Position numbers and translations under genes: made by a program. A DNA stretch of 64,000 nucleotides from Herbinix sp. (GTDB lineage: Bacteria > Bacillota > Clostridia > Lachnospirales > Lachnospiraceae): contig JAQSYO010000009.1 of the NCBI GenBank assembly GCA_029256105.1, positions 62,001 to 126,000 on the forward strand, written 5' to 3'. Positions 53,891 through 63,642 of this stretch are shown here, piece after piece; the stretch's first letter is position 1, and the number at the start of each line of letters is the position of its first letter. The notes under the pieces were generated by a model. It ran no database searches and had not been told where the DNA came from. It was given only the letters and a program-made list of their open reading frames with translations.

Positions 53891-55720
53891 ATGTCTTTGA
53901 AAAAGAAATCATCAGAAAAACCAAAAGTAAGCAGTATTAAAATATATTTTATGTACTGAAGCTGGTTTTTCATGCCAGTCCGGATAGAATTATATTCACG
54001 ATTGCAAAACGTATTCTGGAGAATGTTTTTTATGTGGTTTTCTTCGTCTATATGATACAATACATCTTTGAATGCATTGAAAAGGGATATTCCTTTGGAA
54101 GAATATCAATATTTATTTTAATCCTTTGTACAACACAGATAGGAATACACATCTTATCAGCATATTATGATTACTATTTTTATCGAAACAATCCGAAAAT
54201 ATTTGGTTCCATCTACGGTGGAGTAATCAAAAAATCAATCAATATACCACTTTATAAATATGAAAGCCCCGACTACTATGATGAATATACAAGAGCATTG
54301 GATGAAGCCGAAGATCGCGCTAAATTGGTCGTATATGAATTTGCAAATGCCTGCGGTGATGTGGCAGCCATACTATGTATTTTCCTGCTTATTATGCAAT
54401 GGGATCCGGTTATTCTCCTATTTACAATTATTCCAATTATTAATGATCTTGTCGTTAATAAAATACGAAGCCGAATTATATGGCAGCAGAAAAATAATCT
54501 TAATAGGGACAGTCGACATATTGATTATTGTAAAAGAGTCTTTTATGAGAAAAAGTATGCAAATGAGATACGGTTATTTCCAATAAAAAGAATTTATCTT
54601 GATCTTCAAGAAAAAAGCTGTGCAAACATAGCGGCAATAAAAACTAAATATGCAGCTAAACTGGTAACATTAGATATTTACAGCGGCATGATGATACAGG
54701 TAATTCTGTTAATGAGTTGTAGTATTTATGCATCATATAAAATTATTGTCCAGCACAGTCTGTCTGTGGGAATTTATGTAAGTATGGTAACTGTAATACT
54801 TAATATGTCAAATAGTTTAAAGTGGTTGTTGTATAAGGTATCACAGTTGGCTAACCATGGTGTTATGATAGAAGGACTAAGAAAGTTTATGGAAAACAAT
54901 GACGATGAGGCCTCTGAAGAAGGCAGATGCGATTTGAAGGATTCATTTAATGAAATAGTCCTAAAAGACGTATGGAGCAAAACAGCCGGTAATTCATGAC
55001 ATAAGCTTATCAATACATAAGGGTGAAAGAATAGCTATAGTTGGTTTAAATGGATCTGGTAAAACTACACTAGTTAAGCTGATTATGGGACTATACGAAG
55101 TTTCGGGTGGGGAAATAATCTATAACGGCACGGATATAAAGGAATTTACCAAGAATAGTTATAGGAGTAAATTTGCTACCGTATTTCAAGATTTTCAATT
55201 ATATGCCTTATCAATTGCATCTAATATTATCATGAGGGAAGTTAAGACGAAGGAAGATGAAGAAAAAGTATTATACGCTCTTAAAAAGGTTGGCCTTGAG
55301 GAGAAAGTTATCAACTTGGAGAATGGGATAAATACAAATTTAACTCATGAATTTGACGAAAATGGTGCCATCCTTTCGGGCGGGGAAGCACAGAAAATTG
55401 CGTTGGCAAGAACTTTTGCCAATGATGATGCCGAAATCATCATACTGGATGAGCCGACGAGCGCTCTTGATCCCATATCGGAATATAATATGTATGAAAA
55501 TATGATGCAGGCAACAATGAATAAAACAGTTATATTTATATCCCATAGACTTTCATCAGCTAGGATGGCAGACAAAATATATATGATTGATTGTGGCCGG
55601 ATTATAGAGCAAGGGACTCATGATGAACTGATGGACATTAAGGGTAAATACTCAGAATTATTCCGTAAACAGGCGCAGAATTATATCGACGAGGATGTAT
55701 TGGAAGGAGTTAAATTATGA
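53891..55720 (+). pseudogene. ABC exporter (membrane plus ATPase) gene broken by two frameshifts
   Basis: The gene starts at the ATG at 53891, but the frame ends after 22 codons at 53957-53959. One extra T in the T-run at 53947-53950 would restore a frame continuing as YVLKLVFHASPDRIIF. The membrane domain then runs to about 54970. There the ATPase domain (from 54971: YGAKQPVIHDISLSI, Walker A GLNGSGKTT, Q-loop VFQDF, signature LSGGEAQK, Walker B IIILDEPTSALDP) continues in another frame. Comparison with the next gene suggests about 11 missing bases that would encode SFK. The last four bases overlap the second ABC gene. The pair would form a heterodimeric exporter, so if both lesions are real, export through it is lost or reduced. 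Confidence 0.85.
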
Positions 55721-57519
55721 GTAGTAAAAAATCCATGCCCATAAGTAAAATCATTAGCAACTGCATCTACATACTGCGCTATGCAATTAAATTATCGCCT
55801 TCTTATTATACAGTTTATATAGTTGCACGTTCACTACTCTTAAGTATACAGAATGTTCTAGTTGTATTAATGATGAAATTTTTGGTTGAAAGTGTAGGTC
55901 AGCGAAAAACGTTTAATGATGCTCTCACAAACATCATTATATTATGCGGAATATTGACTGTGACTATCATTTCTTTAATCATAATAGATAAAATAGATGA
56001 AATTAAAAGTGGATGTATAATAGGAATAATTCAGCGGGAAATCTTGGAGAAAGCTTCGAAAATCGATTTATTATGCTATGATAGGACGGATTTTTATAAT
56101 GAATTTATTCGTGCGCTAGACAGAGGTGAAACTCAAATAGCCCAAAGTATTTCACTTGTGGTCAATATCATATCAGGAATAACAAGTATTATAAGTATTG
56201 TTGCAGTGATTGCAACGATAAATCCGGTAATAGCCATTTTTCAGTTCATTGCATGCTTAATTAATTTAGTAACAATGATCTGGATTAAAAAAGTAGAATA
56301 TAAAATGAATTTGGAATCGGATCCGATCGCCAGGAAAAGGTTTTACTCAAGGCGGGTTTTTTATCAGGCAAGTTATGCAAAAGAAATTAAACTGACTAAT
56401 ATAAAGGAACCCTTGTTACAACAATTCTATAATTCTATTGAAGAAGAGCGTGCTGTTGTAAAAAAGTATGGTTTCAATATGATACTAGTGAAATTGTCTA
56501 ATTATGTAATTGGATGGACATTGTGTGTATATTGCATCCCTCCATTATATATGCTTTACAATACCGTAGTTACTAATAGAATTACGATAAGTGAAATGTC
56601 TGCAACACATAACGCCAACACCAATGTTTTTTATACTCTAAATGATATGTCCAATAAGATTATGGAATTACAGAATATTGGTTTGTATGCGGAAAATTTT
56701 AAGAAATTTATGGAATACGATATTAAAATTGAAAATTCAATTGGAGATACAGTTCTTTGTGATAGACCTTATTTACTTGAGGTACGTAATTTATCCTTTA
56801 AGTACGAAGAGGATGGAGATTATATTTTAAAGAATGTCAATATGGTTATTAAGCCCAATGAGAAGATAGCTATTGTTGGACATAATGGTGCGGGAAAAAC
56901 AACTTTTATAAAGCTTTTACTACGTCTATATGACGCCATGGAAGGCGGTATCTATTATAATGGCAGGAATATTAAGGAATATGATATCAATGATTATAGA
57001 AAATTATTTGGAACAGTATTTCAGGACTTTCAAATCTATGCCGGAACTATTGGGGAAAATGTGATGATGGATTATACTTCAATAGACGATAAACCCAAAA
57101 TCAATGCTGCTTTAAAAAAAGGCTTAATGAACGATAAGGTAGAGTTTCTTAAGGATACCGTTGACACTCAGATCACAAGGGAGTTTTATGATGATGGAAC
57201 GTCATTATCCGGTGGCGAGCAACAGAAATTAGCCATTTCCAGACTTTTTATACATAAGAAACCGATAGCGATTTTGGATGAACCTCCCAGTGCCTTAGAT
57301 GTTGTAGCAGAGCATGAGCTAAATCACAGTATGTTATGTGAATTTAAAGACAGTACCATTATAATGATTTCGCATAGGCTTTCAACGACACGAATGACAG
57401 ACAAGATCTATATGTTTGAAAATGGCATGATAATAGAGGAAGGAACGCATGACGAACTGATGGAGAACAGCGGCGATTATGCAGAAATGTTCAGGAAACA
57501 GGCTCAGTATTATGCATAA
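55717..57519 (+). CDS. ABC exporter (membrane plus ATPase fusion), second half-transporter
   Basis: The 600-aa protein has about six membrane segments (residues about 20-320) and an ATPase domain with Walker A GHNGAGKTT, VFQDFQIYAGTIGEN, signature LSGGEQQK, Walker B AILDEPPSALD (Pro in place of the usual Thr) and H-loop SHRLSTTRM. It is the intact partner of the broken gene upstream and starts within that gene's stop codon. It likely exports the cluster product or an intermediate. Without the partner it might work as a homodimer. Confidence 0.92.
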   Translation: MSSKKSMPISKIISNCIYILRYAIKLSPSYYTVYIVARSLLLSIQNVLVVLMMKFLVESVGQRKTFNDALTNIIILCGILTVTIISLIIIDKIDEIKSGCIIGIIQREILEKASKIDLLCYDRTDFYNEFIRALDRGETQIAQSISLVVNIISGITSIISIVAVIATINPVIAIFQFIACLINLVTMIWIKKVEYKMNLESDPIARKRFYSRRVFYQASYAKEIKLTNIKEPLLQQFYNSIEEERAVVKKYGFNMILVKLSNYVIGWTLCVYCIPPLYMLYNTVVTNRITISEMSATHNANTNVFYTLNDMSNKIMELQNIGLYAENFKKFMEYDIKIENSIGDTVLCDRPYLLEVRNLSFKYEEDGDYILKNVNMVIKPNEKIAIVGHNGAGKTTFIKLLLRLYDAMEGGIYYNGRNIKEYDINDYRKLFGTVFQDFQIYAGTIGENVMMDYTSIDDKPKINAALKKGLMNDKVEFLKDTVDTQITREFYDDGTSLSGGEQQKLAISRLFIHKKPIAILDEPPSALDVVAEHELNHSMLCEFKDSTIIMISHRLSTTRMTDKIYMFENGMIIEEGTHDELMENSGDYAEMFRKQAQYYA

Positions 57520-57559
57520 TGTGATTGAATCTACCATTAGAAAGGAGCCAAAGCTACTT

Positions 57560-58801
57560 ATGAAAAAAAAGTACAGATTTGCAATAGCCGGTATTGGTTA
57601 TGTTGGCTTGGCAAATGCAGTTCTTATCGCACAGAAACAACAAGTGGTATTAGTTGATATTATTAAAGCAAAAGTAGATATGGTAAATGATCGAAAATCA
57701 CTCTTTGATGATCGAGAAATCGAAGATTACTTGATGAATAAAGAATTGAAACTTACGGCTACAACTGATGCTGTAGCTGCTTATAAGGATGCTGATTTTG
57801 TAATAATCAGTACTGCTACGGATTATAAAACGAAGATTAATAGTTTTGATACATCCTCAGTGGAGAGTGTTGTCGAATTGGTTACAAAACATAATCCGAA
57901 TGCTTTTATCATCATTAAATCCACTGTTCCGGTAGGCTTTACCCAGTCGATCAGAGAAAAATTTCATAATAATAAAATATTCTTTTCACCGGAATTTTTG
58001 CGTGAGGGGAGAGCATTGTACGATATTCTTTATCCGTCTCGTATTGTAGTTGGGGGAGAATGGGATGATATAGAATTAAAGGAAGCATCAAGGAAATATG
58101 TGGAAATCATTTCAGAAGGGGCAGTTCAAAAGGATATACCGATCATATATACAAATTCTTCTGAGGCAGAGGCAATAAAATTATTTTCTAATGCATATCT
58201 TGCTCTTAGAGTTTCGTTTTTTAATGAGTTGGATACATTTGCCGAAGTAAAAGAGCTAAATACAAAGAAGATTATCGAAGGTATTGGATTGGACTCCCGT
58301 ATCGGAAGTTTTTACAATAATCCAAGCTTCGGATATGGTGGTTATTGCCTTCCTAAGGATACGAAACAGCTTTTGTCAGATTACGTAGGGATACCGGCAA
58401 AAATAATAAAGACTATTATTCAATCCAATAGCACCAGAAAGAATTATATTGCAAAACGAATAATAAAAGAAACCGAATATCTTGGAATTGTTAAGGATGG
58501 AAAATCGGCTGCCGATAAATCGGTTGTTGTGGGGATTTATAAATTAACAATGAAAGCAAATTCGGATAACTTTCGACAGAGTTGTATTAAGGATATTATA
58601 AAGCATATTCAATTAGAGGGAATTAATGTTGTAATTTATGAACCTTGCTACAACGGCAATACATATATGGGGAATCCGGTTATATCAAATCTGGTAAAAT
58701 TCAAAGAAATGGCCAATCTCATTGTAGCTAATCGTTATGCTGATGAATTAGAGGATGTCAAGGACAAGGTTTATACCAGAGATATTTATTCGAGAGATTA
58801 A
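57560..58801 (+). CDS. ugd: UDP-glucose 6-dehydrogenase
   Basis: The 413-aa protein closely follows the Escherichia coli Ugd pattern: AGIGYVGLANA (NAD site), IIKSTVPVGFTQ, FFSPEFLREGRALYD, NPSFGYGGYCLPKDTKQLL with catalytic Cys263, and KSGSDNFR-like MKANSDNFRQS. It oxidises UDP-glucose to UDP-glucuronate, giving a uronic-acid or pentose donor for the cluster. The ATG at 57560 is chosen because it begins the Rossmann fold; AAAGGAG is 12 bases upstream. An ATG at 57512 overlapping the previous stop is an alternative. Confidence 0.94.
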   Translation: MKKKYRFAIAGIGYVGLANAVLIAQKQQVVLVDIIKAKVDMVNDRKSLFDDREIEDYLMNKELKLTATTDAVAAYKDADFVIISTATDYKTKINSFDTSSVESVVELVTKHNPNAFIIIKSTVPVGFTQSIREKFHNNKIFFSPEFLREGRALYDILYPSRIVVGGEWDDIELKEASRKYVEIISEGAVQKDIPIIYTNSSEAEAIKLFSNAYLALRVSFFNELDTFAEVKELNTKKIIEGIGLDSRIGSFYNNPSFGYGGYCLPKDTKQLLSDYVGIPAKIIKTIIQSNSTRKNYIAKRIIKETEYLGIVKDGKSAADKSVVVGIYKLTMKANSDNFRQSCIKDIIKHIQLEGINVVIYEPCYNGNTYMGNPVISNLVKFKEMANLIVANRYADELEDVKDKVYTRDIYSRD

Positions 58802-58883
58802 TGGCCTTAATTTCATAAATTAATAATTATTTGGACGGATGACCTTGTGTGATTCTTAAAAGAAAAGGGGGTTATGGTATAGA

Positions 58884-60764
58884 ATGATAAAAAAACTAGA
58901 GTTGAATGTATTTAATAAGTTCTGGGTTGATTGTCAGATAAAGAATATACTTACTGTTTTAACAACGGAGTATCCCGATTATATTATGCTAGCAGCATTG
59001 AATAATTATTCCTATATGATTGGAGGTAGAAGTGGCTGGTATAAATCAATATATTATTATTCAAAAGAATTTTACGATACTATTGGTAGAGTAGTACGTA
59101 AACCATACATATTTAAGACGAAAGACTATATCAATGAATTAAAAGAGTGTATTGATAATGGCAGAATTATTAGTATATTAGTTGATTTATATTATTGGCC
59201 ATCACAAACTTTGCTTTTCAATGAAAAGCATTATTATCATCATAGCATGTTAATAGGTTATGATGATGAATCACAGGTAATGTTTTTCGATGATGATGTT
59301 CCAGAAGGAAAAGAATATCTTGTGGTATCCTATGATGATATTATGAAATCAATAGTTCCAGATAATTCGGATGTATTTGCAATTGAAACCTTCAAACCTG
59401 TAGATCTGGAGCCTTTTCACTATAGTATGGATGATTTGGTTATAAACGCTAAAAAACAAATGAATCATTTGATTTCATTAGGCTATTCATCACATTGGAG
59501 TGTGTTTGGAAAAATCGAAGATATTGAAATCATCATTACTGATGTCACGAAAATATATAATAGGCAAAAAGCAAACAGTTGTTTTTATGAAATACTTTAC
59601 TATGATAGAAAAATATCAGATGAAGTATATTATAAACTTAAAGAACAATCAGATTATCTGACTTCTGAATGGAGAAAATTACATAGTAAGATGATGAAGG
59701 CATATATGAAACAAAATTCAGAGATTGTTCAGCAATGTAATACAAAAAGTGCTGAATTATTAAAGGCGGAATATGTGATGTGGGCATTTTTTGTTAGTCT
59801 GAATGATATAAAAAGACAGGAAAAGCTGTTTGTTAGTAATAATATAGAACCAATGACTTTTTCAAAAGTTTATGAACAGGAGGGCTTTATTAGGTTTTTT
59901 AATAGAAGTGATAATGAAGCATTAAGAGAAAATTCTCCTATATATATACAAAGAATAATCTCAAAATTAGATACAAATAACAATTATACTACTAAAATAA
60001 TAATAGAATTAGAAGGCTGTGTAGGAAGATTGATATATGATAAGGATAAGCAGCCATTTAAATTATTTACATACGCAAAAGCATATACTGATATAAATTA
60101 TGTCAATCAAATGGAAATCTACGAGGGAAAAATTTTTTTAACTACCAATATGCCATTATATGATATTGTAGGAATTGAGAATTTTATTTTATCTTATTTA
60201 CCGGAAGCGGATAGCGAACTAACTGATTCAATAGGAAATAAATTACAGCCATTTGATAATTTATCTTTGGTAGATGAAAGAATAATATCTGAATATGCGA
60301 ATGTGTATTATACAAGCCCTATAATTGAAAAATCCAGTAAAATATCGGAGATTTGTTATCCCGAGAATATATCATTTTCAATAAAAATAAATGATGATTA
60401 TACCTGTGAAGTACCTGAACAATTCAAAATCGCTAAAAGTAAGAATTTGTTGGTGTATTATAGGTATATAATAGAATGCCAGAATAATGAGCATATAAAA
60501 TTGCATTTCAGATTTAATGGCGGAATAAAAGTATGGGTGAATAGGAAGGAGATATTTACACGAAATAAGAAAGAAAAGGATTTCAATATCGGGGAAATGA
60601 TTTATGAATTTATTTCAAGAAGCGGAGAAAATGAAATAATGATAGCCCTAGAATCCAATAATGGATATGCCCGTGGAGTGGCGATTCAATTTGAGAAATT
60701 GGTAGACATAAAATGTAATAATAAAATAGAATATTATAAATTACCTTTTTATAAGGTTGTGTAA
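58884..60764 (+). CDS. BtrH-like (butirosin biosynthesis protein H type) acyltransferase with C-terminal beta-sandwich
   Basis: The 626-aa protein carries an N-terminal C39-like cysteine-peptidase fold of the BtrH kind. Cys17 lies in FWVDCQIKNIL, His119/His120 in HYYHHSMLIGYDD and Asp136/Asp137 in FFDDD. BtrH moves an acyl group from the carrier protein BtrI onto an aminoglycoside amine. Here the gene is followed directly by a carrier-protein pseudogene, repeating that pairing. The middle (about 180-330) is helical, and the last 120 residues look like a carbohydrate-binding jelly-roll (FNGGIKVWVNRKEIF, ENEIMIALESNNGYARG), an extension not known from BtrH. It probably acylates the sugar product. 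Codon use is very AT-rich. Confidence 0.72.
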   Translation: MIKKLELNVFNKFWVDCQIKNILTVLTTEYPDYIMLAALNNYSYMIGGRSGWYKSIYYYSKEFYDTIGRVVRKPYIFKTKDYINELKECIDNGRIISILVDLYYWPSQTLLFNEKHYYHHSMLIGYDDESQVMFFDDDVPEGKEYLVVSYDDIMKSIVPDNSDVFAIETFKPVDLEPFHYSMDDLVINAKKQMNHLISLGYSSHWSVFGKIEDIEIIITDVTKIYNRQKANSCFYEILYYDRKISDEVYYKLKEQSDYLTSEWRKLHSKMMKAYMKQNSEIVQQCNTKSAELLKAEYVMWAFFVSLNDIKRQEKLFVSNNIEPMTFSKVYEQEGFIRFFNRSDNEALRENSPIYIQRIISKLDTNNNYTTKIIIELEGCVGRLIYDKDKQPFKLFTYAKAYTDINYVNQMEIYEGKIFLTTNMPLYDIVGIENFILSYLPEADSELTDSIGNKLQPFDNLSLVDERIISEYANVYYTSPIIEKSSKISEICYPENISFSIKINDDYTCEVPEQFKIAKSKNLLVYYRYIIECQNNEHIKLHFRFNGGIKVWVNRKEIFTRNKKEKDFNIGEMIYEFISRSGENEIMIALESNNGYARGVAIQFEKLVDIKCNNKIEYYKLPFYKVV

Positions 60765-60834
60765 AATATTCTGATATATAATATTTATTGGTATCTTGTC
60801 GAGATTATTTATTATTATCGGAAGGTGGTACTTG

Positions 60835-60930
60835 ATGAGAGATGGAAGGAAACATAACCGAAGTCTTATATTAAATCCAAATATAATTGCAAATGAGGTA
60901 TCAACATGGGTGAAACAAGAAAAAAAGTAG
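60835..60930 (+). CDS. Short ORF overlapping the second carrier-protein gene
   Basis: A 31-codon frame begins at the ATG at 60835 after GGAAGG and ends at 60930, inside the carrier-protein gene. The segment LNPNIIANEVS loosely recalls the start of PqqD-like domains, but it is too short to assign. It may be a coupling ORF or chance. Confidence 0.25.
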   Translation: MRDGRKHNRSLILNPNIIANEVSTWVKQEKK

Positions 60931-61154
60931 TTGATATTCTATAAGAAATTTATGAAATTGATAAAGAAGTCATCGATAAAATAGATGATTTATCAGAATT
61001 GAATATTAATTCTATTAAGTTTATTCGGAGTGTTGTTGCAATTGAAACAGAATTCGACATAGAATATCCAGATAATATGCTAGATGTAAATTTAGTATCT
61101 TCAATAAGTAAGCTCGTTGAAATGATCGACAATATTACAATGAATAAGAAATAA
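60906..61154 (+). pseudogene. Second acyl carrier protein with one in-frame stop
   Basis: Reading from the ATG at 60906, codon 13 is TAA (60942-60944), after which the same frame continues to 61154 as a complete carrier-protein domain with the phosphopantetheine Ser at residue 36 in LNINSIKFIRSVVAIE. A single C-to-T change from CAA would explain the stop. No in-frame ATG follows before the core, so the carrier is probably not made unless an unusual start or read-through is used. It directly follows the BtrH-like gene, its expected partner. Confidence 0.8.
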
Positions 61155-61487
61155 GGCAAGACTATCTATTAAAGCTTAGTTTAGAATGAATGTTTTTGAT
61201 GAATTACAACTTAACATACAGGATATATTTTTACAGATGATTAGTTAAATATACTATACCGTAATGATATTATTATTGAAGGGTATAATGGAACCATATC
61301 CAAGGACAAAACTTGTGACCATTATTAAAAAATAATGTTATCCAATTTTGGGATGACGTCGCGAGACTATTTTTGCTCAGTGAATATTCCGTTCCAGAAT
61401 GCTCTTCCAAATTATTCTTTATTCGGTATCTTTTAATAATTGATTGTGCTAAAATGACACTATCAATTAAGAATGCAGGGTATCCTT
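61155..61487 (+). other. 333 bases without a gene
   Basis: AT-rich DNA between the carrier-protein remnant and the ISL3 remnant. I see no promoter, strong hairpin or terminal repeat that could be assigned with confidence; the left end of the decayed insertion sequence should lie here. Confidence 0.4.
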
Positions 61488-63248
61488 ATGTTATCGATAA
61501 GCATTTTTGATTTAGACTCATTTTATCCTTCCAATACTCTTGTTATTACGCAGGCTGAGGTTGGAGAAAAAGGTATTACTATAAGAATGAAGTCTAATGC
61601 CAATAGCTGCGAATGCCCTAATTGTCAATATCAACTCTTTATTATGGCAACTATGTTAGGAAGGTCAATGACCTTCCCGAACCTGTAAAAAGCGTGATAT
61701 TAGAAATAATTTCACGAGAATATACCTGTGATAATAATGAATGTGATGCGGTAACTGCTGCTAAGACTTACCAAGGATTTCTAAACCATATAGCCATATG
61801 ACTGAGCATCATATAGATTTCATTTGTACTCTTGCATTGGAGATAAGCTGTGAAGGTGTATCCCGCATTTGTAGATAAATTGGGATAAATATTAGTGGGC
61901 GATACCATGATATGCTTCTTACTCAAATACTTTGGAAATTAGCCCTCTACAGAGAATGGGGGTGTGATTGGAAACGACGATTTTGCCTTCAGGATGAGAC
62001 ATGAATACGACACAATTATTGTTGGTGAGAAAAGCCATCAGACCATTGCCATATTGAAAGGTCGGGATGGGGGAAATCTCCGACAATGGCTAAAAAAAAT
62101 TAGCAAATAAAACAATTATAAGGGACATGGTAAGCGCATATGCCAAGGTTATCTTAGAGGAACTGCCAGATGTAATGCAAGTTGCAGACAGATTCCATTT
62201 GCACAAAATCTTTTGGAAACAATACAGAATGTGCTTAACCATTAAACCCAGCAACAATAACCATCCCTCATGAAAACGAAACTGCTTCCGCAAGTTCACA
62301 AGAACAAACTACGGATGACAGTAAAAAATACTATTTGATTTGGATAACTTCCCAGAATTTCAATAACAAACGTTATCAACGTATTCTTAAGGTACAAAAT
62401 TCAGTGAAGACAGTTGCAGTTATCGTGAAATAGCCAGAAGATTAGGTATTGGTAGAAGCACAGTTTGTAAATATAAAACCGGCGACCTAAATTTATTGAA
62501 TCAATACGGAATCCGATAAAGCAGGTTGAATGTTTTCCGTAACTTTATTTAAAAGTGCATTGATAACAGGTACAGCAAGAGTCAGACGATAAAATCTATC
62601 TACGAGCTGGGATATGATGGCGGTATGACAAATGCATTTGATTATCTCAAGAGAATTGAACAGGAATATCATAAATTGTACCACAACCATATGTAGGAAC
62701 CATGACGGAAGCTTTAAAATATAAACCAATTTAGAAGGTAGGGATTGTGACTACAATACCAGAAATGGAGTTTTCAATTATCTGTGGCTGAACGGTGACC
62801 TGACAGATTGGAATCATAAAATATCTTTGATAAATGTCCGTTATTTTATCAGTTACATAAGTATATCGGGGAATTTTGTAAGCTGGTTGAATGCAAATCT
62901 GTTCCTTTGCTCTACTTGTAATTGACGAAGTTCAGAAAAAGCGAAGTACGTGAAATCAAGTCTTCTGCCAGTGGCAGATCAGATGCCATTTAAAATGCCG
63001 TTGCATATTCATATAATAATGGTATTGTTGAAGGAAACAATAGTAAGTTAAAGATGGTGAAACGGGCTATGTATGATAGGCGTAACATCCCATTACTTCA
63101 GTCAAAGTTGATGTTTCGTGGTATAAATTTGATTAACTGCAAGGAAAACTCAGAAAAAACGATTTTCCCCATGCATTTATTGTACCACAAAACGGCCTTA
63201 AAGTCGCTATTTTTAAGGCTTTGTAAATATTCAGCAGACACTATTTAA
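61488..63248 (+). pseudogene. Decayed ISL3-family transposase
   Basis: An ATG at 61488 opens an ISL3-type N-terminus with a zinc-finger-like CECPNCQ, but the frame breaks after about 65 codons. Further pieces appear in other frames: YTCDNNECD near 61720, DDFAFRMRHEYDTIIV and the catalytic region VADRFHLHKI near 61980-62210, and SYNNGIVEGNNSKLKMVKRAMYDRR near 63010-63080. These follow the order of an ISL3 transposase, interrupted by many stops and frameshifts. It marks an old insertion at the right edge of the cluster. Confidence 0.75.
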
Positions 63249-63642
63249 GAATCTATAAGGAACCGATAAAGGTTTTCACCTTGAAATACCAATACCAGTA
63301 AAAACTGAAAAACTTTATATGCAGATTTGCCTTGTGCTTTGCTTGTTCCCGTTTTATTAAGAATGAAAACAATTTCAAGTTCCTTAATAGCATGTAAAAA
63401 AGTTGTTGGCTATTTTCAAATGAGTCTTTTGGTTTATCATAAGAGTGTGCACTATTCCTTTTTGATGTAATTTTGATTCGCATTCTTATTATATCAAATA
63501 TCGGTGCACTTTTTTATGTCAATGCACTAAATTTATTAAGATTATTACCTGTAATCATGGGCAGTACAGCATATTTTCAAGCTGGGAAAGTTGAGTTATT
63601 TATTTAAACAATTTTTGTACTTTGAAAAAGAGTGAATATTCT
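63249..63642. other. 394 bases between the two insertion sequences
   Basis: No gene is recognised. A 76-codon minus-strand frame (63253-63483) with a very aromatic, basic tail has no known motifs and is probably not coding. Confidence 0.4.

Noticed and set aside
57479..57559. Longer N-terminus for UDP-glucose dehydrogenase
   Set aside because: The extra residues lie mostly inside the ABC gene and precede the Rossmann fold that normally starts the protein.
30433..61154. Classical 2-deoxystreptamine aminoglycoside cluster
   Set aside because: No 2-deoxy-scyllo-inosose synthase, no sugar aminotransferase and no deacetylase were found.
30433..61154. Capsule or teichoic-acid locus
   Set aside because: Polymerase, flippase-ligase and initiating phosphosugar transferase genes are missing, while carrier proteins, radical SAM enzymes and resistance-type genes are present. 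It is not fully excluded.
63253..63483. Minus-strand ORF of 76 codons between the insertion sequences
   Set aside because: It has no recognisable motif, its tail is low-complexity aromatic, and it sits in decayed mobile DNA.
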